In this document: in pieces, positions 8,705-17,202 of the stretch
Numbering within the stretch: the first letter of the stretch is position 1
Layout of the letters: each line of letters opens with the position of its first letter
Assembly: GCA_900315055.1 (NCBI GenBank)
Contig: OMXP01000008.1
Location: 1 to 61,863, forward strand
Source of the DNA: an uncultured Lachnospiraceae bacterium
GTDB lineage: Bacteria > Bacillota > Clostridia > Lachnospirales > Lachnospiraceae
Reading direction: 5' to 3'
Length of the DNA stretch: 61,863 nt
Program-made: the position numbers and the translations under genes
Notes under the pieces: generated by a model
What the model saw: the letters and a program-made list of their open reading frames with translations, nothing else
Database searches by the model: none
What the model was told of the DNA's origin: nothing

Positions 8705-9253
8705 ATGAACGTGGCTAAAATCTATTACGCCGATATCGCAAACGGGGTCGGGTGCAGGACGAGCTTTTTCGTCTCGGGGTGCACTCATCACTGCAAGGAC
8801 TGCTTCAATGAGGTCGCCTGGGATTTCAATTACGGAGAGCCGTTCACGGAAAAGATCGCGGACACGGTGATCGAGTCCCTGAAGGAGGATTACTGCGACG
8901 GTCTCTCCCTTCTTGGCGGGGAGCCGATGGAGGTGGTCAACCAGAAGGAACTGCGGCCGTTTGTGGAGCGCGTAAAGAGGGAAGTGCCGAAGGCGACCAT
9001 CTGGTGCTACTCGGGCTATACCTTCGAGGAGCTGATGGACCCGGAGAATAAACGCTGCCACAGCGAGGACACCCTGCCGATGCTGAAGAACATCGACGTT
9101 CTCGTGGACGGTGAATTTGTCGCCGCAAAGAAGGACATCACGCTGGAGTTTCGCGGAAGCAGCAACCAGCGGATCATCGATGTACCGAAGACACTGGAGA
9201 GCGGCAGCATCGTACTTACCAAATATATGAGAGACAGGATCCGGACCGACTGA
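8705..9253 (+). CDS. nrdG: anaerobic ribonucleoside-triphosphate reductase activating protein
   Basis: The 182-residue radical SAM enzyme carries the NrdG cluster motif CxxxCxxC (C26, C30, C33 in SGCTHHCKDC), the SLLGGEP strand and the RGSSNQRIIDV tail motif. NrdG generates the glycyl radical on class III ribonucleotide reductase NrdD and so supports dNTP synthesis without oxygen. The partner nrdD is not adjacent, which is unusual. The stop codon overlaps the next start (TGATG). Confidence 0.93.
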   Translation: MNVAKIYYADIANGVGCRTSFFVSGCTHHCKDCFNEVAWDFNYGEPFTEKIADTVIESLKEDYCDGLSLLGGEPMEVVNQKELRPFVERVKREVPKATIWCYSGYTFEELMDPENKRCHSEDTLPMLKNIDVLVDGEFVAAKKDITLEFRGSSNQRIIDVPKTLESGSIVLTKYMRDRIRTD

Positions 9254-9900
9254 TGGAAGAGAACACAAAGCGCCTGACCTGGCGCGCCGCAAACCTTTTG
9301 AATCCCCTGCCCGCGGTGCTTGTCACCGGGGCTATGGAGGAATATGACCCGGATCACCCGGATACGAAAAAGTGCAGCATCATGACCGCCGCCTGGGCGG
9401 GCACCTGCTGCTCGGATCCCGTGATGGTGCAGGTCTCCATAAGGCCGTCCCGCTACAGCCATGACATCATCGAAAAGAGCGGCGAGTTCTGCGTGTGCCT
9501 GACGACAAAAAGACTCCTGACCGCTGCCGATTACTGCGGTGTGGCATCCGGACGGGACGTGGACAAGTTCGAGCGCCTGCACCTTACCCCGATTAAAGTC
9601 GAGGGCGTCAGAGCCCCGGGACTTCTTGAAAGCCCCGTCTGCCTTGGCTGCAGGGTGGAGCAGATTTTGCGCCTTGGGACCCACGACCTGTTCCTCGGGA
9701 GAGTCACCTCTTCCAATATTGACGCCTCTCTTGTCGATGAGAAGGGGAGGCTTTGCCTTGAGAAGGCAGATTTTGTGGCCTACTCCCACGGAGCTTACTA
9801 TGCCCTCGGCGAGAAGCTTGGCACCTTCGGGTTCTCGGTTCGAAAGAAAACGACAGGAAAGAGCAGGAAGAAGGGAGGAAGCTGCCATGACAAAAGATGA
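9253..9900 (+). CDS. flavin reductase family protein
   Basis: The 215-residue protein has the flavin reductase-like (FMN-binding split-barrel) pattern: MTAAWAGTCCSDP, VSIRPSRYSHDII, FCVCL and the C-terminal YSHGAYYALGEKLG. Family members bind FMN and either pass electrons from NAD(P)H or act as flavoredoxins. The function here is unassigned beyond that. The tail after about residue 198 is Lys/Arg-rich and overlaps the start of the methyltransferase by 14 nt. Confidence 0.85.
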   Translation: MEENTKRLTWRAANLLNPLPAVLVTGAMEEYDPDHPDTKKCSIMTAAWAGTCCSDPVMVQVSIRPSRYSHDIIEKSGEFCVCLTTKRLLTAADYCGVASGRDVDKFERLHLTPIKVEGVRAPGLLESPVCLGCRVEQILRLGTHDLFLGRVTSSNIDASLVDEKGRLCLEKADFVAYSHGAYYALGEKLGTFGFSVRKKTTGKSRKKGGSCHDKR

Positions 9901-10870
9901 TCTGCCGCAGGGCTTTGTGTCCCGCATGGAAAGACAGCTTGGTTCCGATGCCGCTGCCTTCTTTTCATCCTATGAGAGACCGTACCGGCGCTGCCTTCGC
10001 GTCAATACGGCAAAGATCTCCGTGGAAGCGTTCCGGGCTCTTTCCTCGTTTGCCCTGACCCCGATTCCCTGGGAGGAGAGCGGGTTTTACGTCGATGCAT
10101 CCGATGCCCCGGGGCGTCACCCCTATCATGACGCAGGTCTTTACTACATGCAGGAGGCCTCGGCGATGGCAGTGGCGGCGGTCGGCTGCGCGGACATGAA
10201 AGATAGCGAGAAGGTCCTGGATCTTTGCGCGGCACCGGGAGGCAAGAGCACGCAGATCGCATCGAAGATGAAGGGAAAGGGACTTCTTGTCTCCAATGAG
10301 ATTGATCCTGCAAGGGCCAGGATTCTCTCCCAGAACATCGAGCGCATGGGAATCGGAAATGACGTTGTGACCTCGATGGCAGCTCAGGCTCTTGCGGAGC
10401 ACTTCCCCGGAATGTTCGATCGGATCTTCCTTGATGCCCCCTGCTCCGGCGAGGGGATGTTCCGAAAGGAAGAGGCGGCAATCACCCAGTGGTCCGAGGA
10501 GAAGATTTCCGGGTGTGCGGACATACAGAGGGGACTTCTTCCTGCTGCGGCGTCCATGCTCTCCTGGAACGGGACCCTTATCTATTCCACCTGCACCTTT
10601 GCACCGGAAGAGGACGAGGAGCAGATTGCCCTGTTTCTGACAGAAAATCCGGAGTTCCACCTGATACCCTGGAACCCTGTCTTTGATACCTGGGGCTTCT
10701 CCCACGGGGATGGAAGACTTGCCGGTGATTTAGTCTGCGGCGTTCCGATTCCGGAAAGCATAAAAGAGAGCCTTTCTTCCTGCATCCGGCTCTATCCGCA
10801 CAGGCTGGAGGGAGAGGGACATTTCATCGCCATGATGCGCCGCGGGGAGGCAGAAGATGGAACGACGTAA
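9887..10870 (+). CDS. RsmF/NOP2-type rRNA m5C methyltransferase, catalytic part
   Basis: The 327-residue protein is a RsmB/NOP-family class I methyltransferase. The SAM site is VLDLCAAPGGKST (about 110-122), and the two family cysteines are Cys186 in DAPCSGEG and Cys236 in STCTF. It would make 5-methylcytosine in rRNA or tRNA. ATG 9887 has AGGGAGG upstream. RsmF-type proteins of Bacillota normally continue into a C-terminal PUA-like domain, but here the frame stops after GHFIAMMRRGEAEDGTT. The missing domain is encoded by the next, overlapping frame. Confidence 0.85.
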   Translation: MTKDDLPQGFVSRMERQLGSDAAAFFSSYERPYRRCLRVNTAKISVEAFRALSSFALTPIPWEESGFYVDASDAPGRHPYHDAGLYYMQEASAMAVAAVGCADMKDSEKVLDLCAAPGGKSTQIASKMKGKGLLVSNEIDPARARILSQNIERMGIGNDVVTSMAAQALAEHFPGMFDRIFLDAPCSGEGMFRKEEAAITQWSEEKISGCADIQRGLLPAAASMLSWNGTLIYSTCTFAPEEDEEQIALFLTENPEFHLIPWNPVFDTWGFSHGDGRLAGDLVCGVPIPESIKESLSSCIRLYPHRLEGEGHFIAMMRRGEAEDGTT

Positions 10871-11306
10871 AGGAAGGAAAGACAGCGGAAAGGATCTTCT
10901 GTTCCAGCGTTTTGCAAAGGAGAGCCTTGCACCTTGCGCCGGGGAGCGCCTGCAGGGGCATGTCCTCTCGTTTTCGGATGAGCTGTATCTTTGCCCGCTC
11001 CCGGATCTTACGGGACTCAAGGTCCTTCGGGCAGGCCTTGATCTTGGCACGGTAAAGAAGGAGCGGTTTGAGCCGTCCCATGCTCTCGCGCTCTTTCTTG
11101 CGGAAAGCGATGTCCTGCAGAGCATAAACCTTCCTGCGGATTCGAGTGACATCGCGGGGTATCTTCACGGGGAGAGCATTTCCTGCGATCCTTCTTTGTC
11201 CGGCTGGGTCCTTGTCCTGGTGGATCACTATTCCATCGGCTGGGGGAAGGCATCCGGCGGTGTCCTGAAGAACCATTATCCGAAGGGACTTCGAAAGCAG
11301 TACTGA
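10857..11306 (+). CDS. detached C-terminal PUA-like domain of the RsmF-type methyltransferase
   Basis: The 149-residue product ends in GWGKASGGVLKNHYPKGLR, the signature of the RNA-binding C-terminal domain of RsmF-like methyltransferases. It starts 14 nt inside the preceding gene, in another frame, with GGGGAGG six bases before ATG 10857, so it can be translated by coupling. Either the ancestral gene was split and works as two subunits, or a frameshift has broken it. The good ribosome site favours a working split. Confidence 0.75.
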   Translation: MERRKGRKDSGKDLLFQRFAKESLAPCAGERLQGHVLSFSDELYLCPLPDLTGLKVLRAGLDLGTVKKERFEPSHALALFLAESDVLQSINLPADSSDIAGYLHGESISCDPSLSGWVLVLVDHYSIGWGKASGGVLKNHYPKGLRKQY

Positions 11307-12460
11307 TGAGGGATGCGATGATCTATCTGGACCATGCGGCGACAGAGCCGATGAAAGAGTGCGCGCTCGATGCGCTGATGCAGGCAAGCCGTGAGCTTTA
11401 CGGCAATGCGAGCGCCTCCTACGGGATTGCACGGGCGGCAAAGAGCGCTCTGGAGAGCGCAAGAAGAAGCCTTGCGGGGTACCTTCACGCGGACCCTTCC
11501 GGGGTCTTTTTCACGTCCGGCGGGACGGAAAGCGACAATCAGGCACTTGTCGCCGCTGCGGAAGGCGCAGGAAAGGGGCATCTTATAGTCTCGTCCATCG
11601 AGCATGAGGCCGTTCTTCGGACCGCCGGGTATCTGGAGACGCGTGGTTTTACTGTGACGTATCTTCCGGTGGATCCTTCCGGTTTTGTATCCCCGGAGGA
11701 TCTTGAGAGGGATCTTCAGGAGCACAGGGATACCGTTCTTGTGAGCGTCATGGCGGCAAACAACGAGGTCGGAACCATCGAGCCCGTGCAGGAGCTTTCT
11801 TCCATCGCCCACCGCCATGGGGCGCTGTTTCACACGGACGCGGTGCAGGCCTTCGGAAAGCTCGATCTTGATGTGTCCCGGGACGGGATCGATCTTCTTT
11901 CTGTCTCCGCCCACAAGATCGGGGGACCGAAGGGGACGGGGCTTCTGTATATCCGTCCCGGCATTTCCATCGGAGCTCTCCTTCGCGGCGGCATGCAGGA
12001 GAGAGGGCGGCGTGCCGGAACGGAGGCAGTGCCTGCCATTGTCTCCTTTGCCGCGGCGGCTAAGGAGACGTTCCGGGAAAGAGAAGAGAGCAATGCAAAG
12101 ATGAGGACACTGCAGCGCCATCTCTTTGAGGGGCTGAAAAGCCTTCATGCGCATGTGACAGGTCCCGCACCGGGAGAGAAGAGACTTTCCAACAATGTCT
12201 CTGTCTCCTTTCCCGGCATCTTTTCGGACCTTGTTCTCGCATCCCTGGATCTGCAGGGAATTGCGGCAAGTGCGGGCTCTGCCTGCACGACGGGAGCCGT
12301 AAACCCCTCCCATGTGATCCTTGCGATGACAGGGGATGAGGAACTTGCCAGGGGAAGCCTTCGGTTTACCCTGGGACCCGAGAATACGATGGAAGAGATG
12401 GACACCGTGCTCTCGGCACTGAAAACGATTCTTTGCAGGGCAACCTGCACAGGAAAATAG
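11306..12460 (+). CDS. cysteine desulfurase (NifS/IscS family)
   Basis: The 384-residue class V aminotransferase has MIYLDHAAT at the N-terminus, the PLP lysine K204 in SVSAHKIGGPKG and the catalytic cysteine C327 in ASAGSACTTGAVNPSHV. It takes sulfur from cysteine for Fe-S clusters or tRNA thiolation. The start overlaps the previous stop by one base. An internal ATG at 11318 (MIYLD) is an alternative start. No iscU or thiI is adjacent. Confidence 0.92.
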   Translation: MRDAMIYLDHAATEPMKECALDALMQASRELYGNASASYGIARAAKSALESARRSLAGYLHADPSGVFFTSGGTESDNQALVAAAEGAGKGHLIVSSIEHEAVLRTAGYLETRGFTVTYLPVDPSGFVSPEDLERDLQEHRDTVLVSVMAANNEVGTIEPVQELSSIAHRHGALFHTDAVQAFGKLDLDVSRDGIDLLSVSAHKIGGPKGTGLLYIRPGISIGALLRGGMQERGRRAGTEAVPAIVSFAAAAKETFREREESNAKMRTLQRHLFEGLKSLHAHVTGPAPGEKRLSNNVSVSFPGIFSDLVLASLDLQGIAASAGSACTTGAVNPSHVILAMTGDEELARGSLRFTLGPENTMEEMDTVLSALKTILCRATCTGK

Positions 12461-12483
12461 GATACTGTTGGTCAGAATACACA

Positions 12484-12540
12484 TTGTCAGGAAACCCGGC
12501 GGTTTCTACAATAGAAACCGTAAACTGAAAACGGGTTTCC
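12484..12540 (+). promoter_or_regulatory. promoter with nested inverted repeats (likely TetR operator)
   Basis: TTGTCA (12484-12489), a 17-base spacer and TACAAT (12507-12512) form a good promoter. CGGTTTCT (12500-12507) and AGAAACCG (12513-12520) form an inverted repeat over the -10. GGAAACCC (12490-12497) and GGGTTTCC (12533-12540) form a wider one. All four arms contain GGTTTC or its complement, fitting autorepression by the TetR protein just downstream. Confidence 0.65.
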
Positions 12541-12552
12541 AAGGAGAGACTC

Positions 12553-13110
12553 ATGGACAAGCAGCTCAGAGGACAGATCATTGACGCAGCCATTGGAATG
12601 TATGCACGGCAGGGCCTGAAGTTCACGATGCAGGACATTGCAAATGAGATGCATATCTCCAAGAAGACGATCTACACGGAGTTCACTTCAAAGGAGGAAC
12701 TGCTCCTGGCAGTAGTAGACGACGGCTTCGCGAACATCTACCGGGAAAAGGCTGCTGTCATACGGGATGGATCCCTGTCTCCCCGCGAGAAACTCAAGAA
12801 GGTGATGATCGCCATGCCGGATGAATACCGGCTCATTGATTTTGGCCGCATGGACGGACTGAAGGAGAAATATCCCGAGGTCTACGACCAGGTCCGCATG
12901 TATCTGCAGACCGGGTGGGAACCGACTCTGCGCCTCATCGCAGAGGGCAAGCGGGACGGCTGGATCAGGGAAAGTGCCAATATCGGCATCCTGCAGACGA
13001 TGTTCACGGCTTCCATCGAGGCTTTCATCCGCGGAGACAGTGCGGGGGAGAGCTATACGGAAGCGCTCAATGACATGATGGACATCCTGCTGGATGGCAT
13101 CACGGTCTAG
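12553..13110 (+). CDS. TetR/AcrR family transcriptional regulator
   Basis: The 185-residue protein has a TetR N-terminal DNA-binding domain: FTMQDIANEMHISKKTIYTEFTSKEELL is the helix-turn-helix plus the conserved YxxFxxKEEL stretch. The C-terminal ligand domain is not assignable to a substrate. It is the first gene of a unit with a transporter and a hydrolase, and the palindromes over its promoter suggest it represses the whole unit. Ribosome site AAGGAGAG precedes ATG. Confidence 0.9.
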   Translation: MDKQLRGQIIDAAIGMYARQGLKFTMQDIANEMHISKKTIYTEFTSKEELLLAVVDDGFANIYREKAAVIRDGSLSPREKLKKVMIAMPDEYRLIDFGRMDGLKEKYPEVYDQVRMYLQTGWEPTLRLIAEGKRDGWIRESANIGILQTMFTASIEAFIRGDSAGESYTEALNDMMDILLDGITV

Positions 13111-13125
13111 GGAGGGGTTATCTCT

Positions 13126-14538
13126 ATGCAGCTCTCACTCAGGCAGAAGGCCGCCTTCGGTATCGGCGCGGTCGGCAAGGACATGGTCTACGCATTGTCT
13201 GCGAACTATGTCATGTATTACTATCAGGATCTTCTGGGGATCGATGCGGGCTTTGTCGGCATCGTCCTCATGGCGGCAAGGTTCTTTGATGCCGCCAATG
13301 ACCCCCTGATGGGCGTTCTTGTCGCAAAGACGAGGACCCGTTTCGGCAGGTTCTGCCCCTGGCTCGTCTCGGGCACGGTTCTGAATGCCTTCGTCCTCTA
13401 TGCGCTGTTCAATGCGCCAAATCTGTCCGGGGCGGGGCTCATGGTCTTCTTCCCGATCATCTACGTGCTCTGGGGTGTCACCTATACGATGATGGATATC
13501 CCCTACTGGTCGATGATCCCGGCGATCACCACAACGCCGAAGGATACCGAGCATCTCTCCGTCATCGGCAGAACCTGCGCGGGCTTCGGTTCCGCGATTG
13601 TGCAGGTCCTGACCGTGATCGCCGTACAGGCACTCGGTGCCGGCAATGAGCGGCGGGGCTTCGGTATCTTCGCGCTCATTGTCGCGGTGTTCTTCGTGGT
13701 CTCCGAACTTCTGTGTGCTTCCAACGTAAGGGAGCGTCCGGATTCCTCGATGGAGACCCAGACGGTGAAGGGCATGTTCCGGTCGCTCTTTCAGAACGAC
13801 CAGGCGCTTATCGTCGTGCTTTCCATTGTCCTCATCGATACGGCGCTCTACATCACCTCAAACCTTGTCATCTACTTTTTCAAGTATGATTTCGGCGGCA
13901 CTTCCTGGAGCGGCGCCTATACCCTGTTCACGATGGTCGGCGGCGTGAGCCAGATCCTCGGCATGATGGTGCTCTATCCGCTGCTTCGCAAAAAGCTCGA
14001 CAATACGGTGATCTTCCGCTTCTGCCTGCTCCTTGCGATCGGAGGGTATGTGATCCTGCTGCTTCTCTGCATGGCGTTCGGCCTTGCCCACAGCATTCCC
14101 GCACTTCTTGTCCCCGGGATCCTGATCTTTGCCGCAAACGGCATGCTGTCCGTCCTCACCACCGTGTTCCTCTCGAACTCCGTGGACTACGGGCAGATCC
14201 GCACCGGACACCGGGAGGAGAGCGTGATCTTCTCGATGCAGACCTTCGTTGTCAAGGCATCGAGCGGCATCGCGGTCGCCATCGCAGGCCTTGGCCTCAA
14301 GCTCATCGGCCTGCACGGCAACAATGCAACGGATGAAATACAGCAGGCTGCGCAGTCGGCTTCAACGCTGACAGGCCTTCGCCTTCTGATGACCATCATT
14401 CCGATGGCGGTTCTTTTCGTGGCCCTCGTCGTGTTTCAGAAGAAGTTCAAACTCACCGATGATGTCGTAAGGGAAAACGTGGAAAAGATCGCAGCGATCA
14501 ATGCCGCGCGGGAGAATAAAGCAGAGCAGCAGGGGTGA
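13126..14538 (+). CDS. GPH-family (MelB-like) cation:sugar symporter
   Basis: The 470-residue membrane protein has about 12 helices and the glycoside-pentoside-hexuronide signature: FFDAANDPLMG after helix 2 and TRFGRFCPWL in the next loop. Family members co-import sugars or glycosides with Na+ or H+. The substrate is unknown. The neighbouring lipase-like hydrolase and TetR do not match the usual glycosidase partner, so a non-sugar substrate is possible. Confidence 0.87.
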   Translation: MQLSLRQKAAFGIGAVGKDMVYALSANYVMYYYQDLLGIDAGFVGIVLMAARFFDAANDPLMGVLVAKTRTRFGRFCPWLVSGTVLNAFVLYALFNAPNLSGAGLMVFFPIIYVLWGVTYTMMDIPYWSMIPAITTTPKDTEHLSVIGRTCAGFGSAIVQVLTVIAVQALGAGNERRGFGIFALIVAVFFVVSELLCASNVRERPDSSMETQTVKGMFRSLFQNDQALIVVLSIVLIDTALYITSNLVIYFFKYDFGGTSWSGAYTLFTMVGGVSQILGMMVLYPLLRKKLDNTVIFRFCLLLAIGGYVILLLLCMAFGLAHSIPALLVPGILIFAANGMLSVLTTVFLSNSVDYGQIRTGHREESVIFSMQTFVVKASSGIAVAIAGLGLKLIGLHGNNATDEIQQAAQSASTLTGLRLLMTIIPMAVLFVALVVFQKKFKLTDDVVRENVEKIAAINAARENKAEQQG

Positions 14539-14546
14539 GGAACGTC

Positions 14547-15542
14547 ATGGAATTCATTACGGAAGACAATTATCAGGAGAAGATGGAGCAGATCGTGCTT
14601 CCCTTCCTTGCAAAGAGGAGAGAAGCCGGAACCTTTGAGCGTGTGCCGGGACAGAGCCTGTACTATGAGCACTACGCGGATGATACCTGCACCTCGACCA
14701 TCGTTCTCCTGCACGGGTTTACCGAGGGAATCGGAAGGTTCTATGAGACGGTCTACTACTTTCTGCTAAACGGCTTCGAGGTCTACCTGCTGCAGCAGCG
14801 GGAGCACGGAAGGAGCTATCGCTCGACGAGCGATCCCTCCAAGGTAAATATTGAGGACTATCACGATCTTGTCGAGGACGCTCACCGGTTCGTACATGCG
14901 ATTGTCTTTGAGAAGAGCCCGCTTGTCTATGCCAACGTCCACGGACAGGGAACGGGGACCTGGATCCTGTTCGGTCATTCAATGGGAGGGTGCGTGGCAT
15001 CCCGTTACATTGAGCTCTATCCGGAGGATTTCCCGAAGGCGGTGCTCACCTCGCCGATGTTGGATCTGAACTCCGGAAAGACTCCCTATCTTCTTGCAAG
15101 GACCGTCATCCGGAACCTGAAAAAGCGGGGCCACGGATCCGACTACATGCCGGGTGCCGGGCCGTTCAAACAGGAGCCGGACTTTGCAGATGCGAGCACC
15201 AACTGTGAGGCACGCTACCTCTACTGGTTCCGTCAGTGCCAGGCTGATGAAAAGCTTCAGATGTCTGGTGCCACGGTCAACAGCGCGGTTTCCTTCGACG
15301 ACATGATCCGGGACGCGAAAAGGAAGGAAAACCTGAAAAAGATAAAGGCGGATACGCTGCTGGTGCAGGCAGGGAGTGATAGGCTGATCCCGCCCAAAGG
15401 GCAGGAAGCGTATGCGAAGGGATCCGATAAGGTAAAACTTGTGCGGGTCGAGAATGCGCCTCATGAGATCTACCGCGCAACGGATCCGATTCTTCAGGAG
15501 TACTGGAACAAGGTACTGCTGCCGTTCCTTACAAAACAGTAA
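14547..15542 (+). CDS. alpha/beta hydrolase, lysophospholipase / monoglyceride lipase-like
   Basis: The 331-residue hydrolase has HGF at the oxyanion loop, the nucleophile elbow GHSMGG, an acidic residue in QAGSDRLIP and a late histidine in NAPHEIY: a full Ser-Asp-His triad of the serine aminopeptidase S33/lysophospholipase group. I choose ATG 14547 over GTG 14535 because GGTGAGG lies six bases before the ATG. It follows the transporter by a few bases and is probably in the TetR-controlled unit. Confidence 0.85.
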   Translation: MEFITEDNYQEKMEQIVLPFLAKRREAGTFERVPGQSLYYEHYADDTCTSTIVLLHGFTEGIGRFYETVYYFLLNGFEVYLLQQREHGRSYRSTSDPSKVNIEDYHDLVEDAHRFVHAIVFEKSPLVYANVHGQGTGTWILFGHSMGGCVASRYIELYPEDFPKAVLTSPMLDLNSGKTPYLLARTVIRNLKKRGHGSDYMPGAGPFKQEPDFADASTNCEARYLYWFRQCQADEKLQMSGATVNSAVSFDDMIRDAKRKENLKKIKADTLLVQAGSDRLIPPKGQEAYAKGSDKVKLVRVENAPHEIYRATDPILQEYWNKVLLPFLTKQ

Positions 15543-15570
15543 GCAGCACAAAAAGAGAACAGAAAATATC

Positions 15571-15598
15571 AAAGACAGGCCGCAGCGACCTGTCTTTT
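15571..15598 (+). terminator. terminator of the TetR-transporter-hydrolase unit
   Basis: AAAGACAGG (15571-15579) pairs with CCTGTCTTT (15589-15597) and is followed by a short T run. Confidence 0.6.
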
Positions 15599-15646
15599 CG
15601 TGCCCGGAAAGACGGAAGAATTGGCCAACACGCTTTGCGCAAGATT

Positions 15647-15655
15647 TGCTATAAT
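15647..15655 (+). promoter_or_regulatory. extended -10 promoter for pfp
   Basis: TGCTATAAT is a perfect extended -10, about 80 bp before the pfp start. No -35 at standard spacing is apparent. Confidence 0.55.
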
Positions 15656-15736
15656 ACACGAGGCGCATCTTTTGCCCAACACGTGAGGGGAAAAGCGGCG
15701 CAGGAAATCAAATCATTTCTGATGGAGGAAATCAAA

Positions 15737-16984
15737 ATGAAGAACGTAGTAGTTGGACAGTCCGGCGGCCCCACCGCCGTCATCAACTCCTCGGTTGCCG
15801 GTGTCTACTCCGGCGCAAAGGAGCTCGGCGCTGAGCATGTCTATGGCATGATCCACGGCATCGAGGGCTTCCTGCAGGACAAGCTCGTCGATCTCGATGA
15901 GTATCTCGACAACCCGATGGGCATCGAGCTGCTCAAGAGAACCCCGTCCGCATTCCTGGGCTCCTGCCGTTACAAGATGCCCAAGCCCGAAGGACATGAG
16001 GATGTCTATGAGAAGGTCTTCGAAGTCATGGAGAAGCATGACATCGATGTCCTGTTCTATGCCGGCGGCAACGACTCCATGGATACCGTCAAGATGCTCT
16101 CCGACTATGCGAAGGCACACGGCAAGAAGCAGCAGTTCATGGGCGTTCCCAAGACCATCGACAACGACCTGCCGGTCACGGATCACTGCCCGGGCTACGG
16201 CTCCGCTGCAAAGTACATCGCAACGACCCTGAAGGAAGTTATCCGCGATAACGAGTCCTTCGGCGCTGCAAAGCCCACCGTTGAGGTCTGCGAGATCATG
16301 GGCCGTGATGCAGGCTGGCTTACCGCAGCAGCTGCCCTTGCAAAGGGTGATGACTGCACCGGTGTCGATGCCATCTACCTTCCGGAGACCGCATTCGATG
16401 TCGATGCCTTCATGGCAAAGGTCGATTACCTCTCCACGCACAAGCACTCCGTTGTCATCGCAGTGTCCGAGGGCGTCAAGCTCGCAGACGGCCGCTATGT
16501 CATGGAGCTTGGCTCCGAGAACGCCATGGTCGATGCGTTCGGCCACAAGCAGCTCTCCGGCACCGCTTCGACCCTCTGCAAGATGATCGCGCAGAAGACC
16601 GGCCTGAAGACCCGTGCCATCGAGTTCTCCACGATGCAGAGAGCAGGCTCTCACGTCGCATCCCTGACCGATATCAACGAGGCATTTGCTGCCGGCAAGC
16701 TTGCTGCAGAGGCTGCAAGTGAGGGCGCTACCGGTGAGATGGTTATCTTCAAGAGACTCAACAAGCCCGGCGAGCCGTATCAGTGCGGTTTCTCCCGCTA
16801 CGATGTCCACGAGATCGCAAACGGCGTGAAGAACGTTCCGCTTGAGTGGATCAATGAGACCCATGACGGCCTGACCCAGGACTACATCAACTACGCAAAG
16901 CCGCTCATCCAGGGCGAGCTGATTCCGTTCTGGTGCGATGGCACGCCTCGCCACCTGGTCATGAAGGAGCTTGCTGACTTCTGA
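15737..16984 (+). CDS. pfp: 6-phosphofructokinase, pyrophosphate-dependent type
   Basis: The 415-residue protein has the PFK fold motifs GQSGGPTAVIN, YAGGNDSMDT and PKTIDNDL. The residue after the GGN is Asp113 and the residue before TIDND is Lys139. In characterised enzymes Asp and Lys at these two sites (E. coli G104 and G124) go with pyrophosphate rather than ATP as phosphoryl donor. It makes fructose-1,6-bisphosphate reversibly. GGAGG precedes ATG 15737; an upstream in-frame ATG at 15723 has no ribosome site. Strong bias for major codons suggests high expression. Confidence 0.92.
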   Translation: MKNVVVGQSGGPTAVINSSVAGVYSGAKELGAEHVYGMIHGIEGFLQDKLVDLDEYLDNPMGIELLKRTPSAFLGSCRYKMPKPEGHEDVYEKVFEVMEKHDIDVLFYAGGNDSMDTVKMLSDYAKAHGKKQQFMGVPKTIDNDLPVTDHCPGYGSAAKYIATTLKEVIRDNESFGAAKPTVEVCEIMGRDAGWLTAAAALAKGDDCTGVDAIYLPETAFDVDAFMAKVDYLSTHKHSVVIAVSEGVKLADGRYVMELGSENAMVDAFGHKQLSGTASTLCKMIAQKTGLKTRAIEFSTMQRAGSHVASLTDINEAFAAGKLAAEAASEGATGEMVIFKRLNKPGEPYQCGFSRYDVHEIANGVKNVPLEWINETHDGLTQDYINYAKPLIQGELIPFWCDGTPRHLVMKELADF

Positions 16985-17067
16985 TTCGGGAGCGGAAAAG
17001 ACAGGAAGCAGACGGGACGAAGTGTTCCCGTGTGATTTCCTGTACGAAAAGAGAACAGGATTCAGAG

Positions 17068-17095
17068 AGGACCGGCCATCTGGCCGGTCCTTTTG
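17068..17095 (+). terminator. terminator of pfp
   Basis: An 11-bp GC-rich stem (AGGACCGGCCA with its complement) with a two-base centre is followed by TTTT. Confidence 0.75.
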
Positions 17096-17202
17096 TGTAT
17101 TGTGCCTGATTTGAGGATTTTGCAGCGCGGAAATTTCAACGGACGTTTTGGGGCACTTGCGTTATGATAGACAGGTAAAGTTATATTGAACGGAGGCAGA
17201 AA

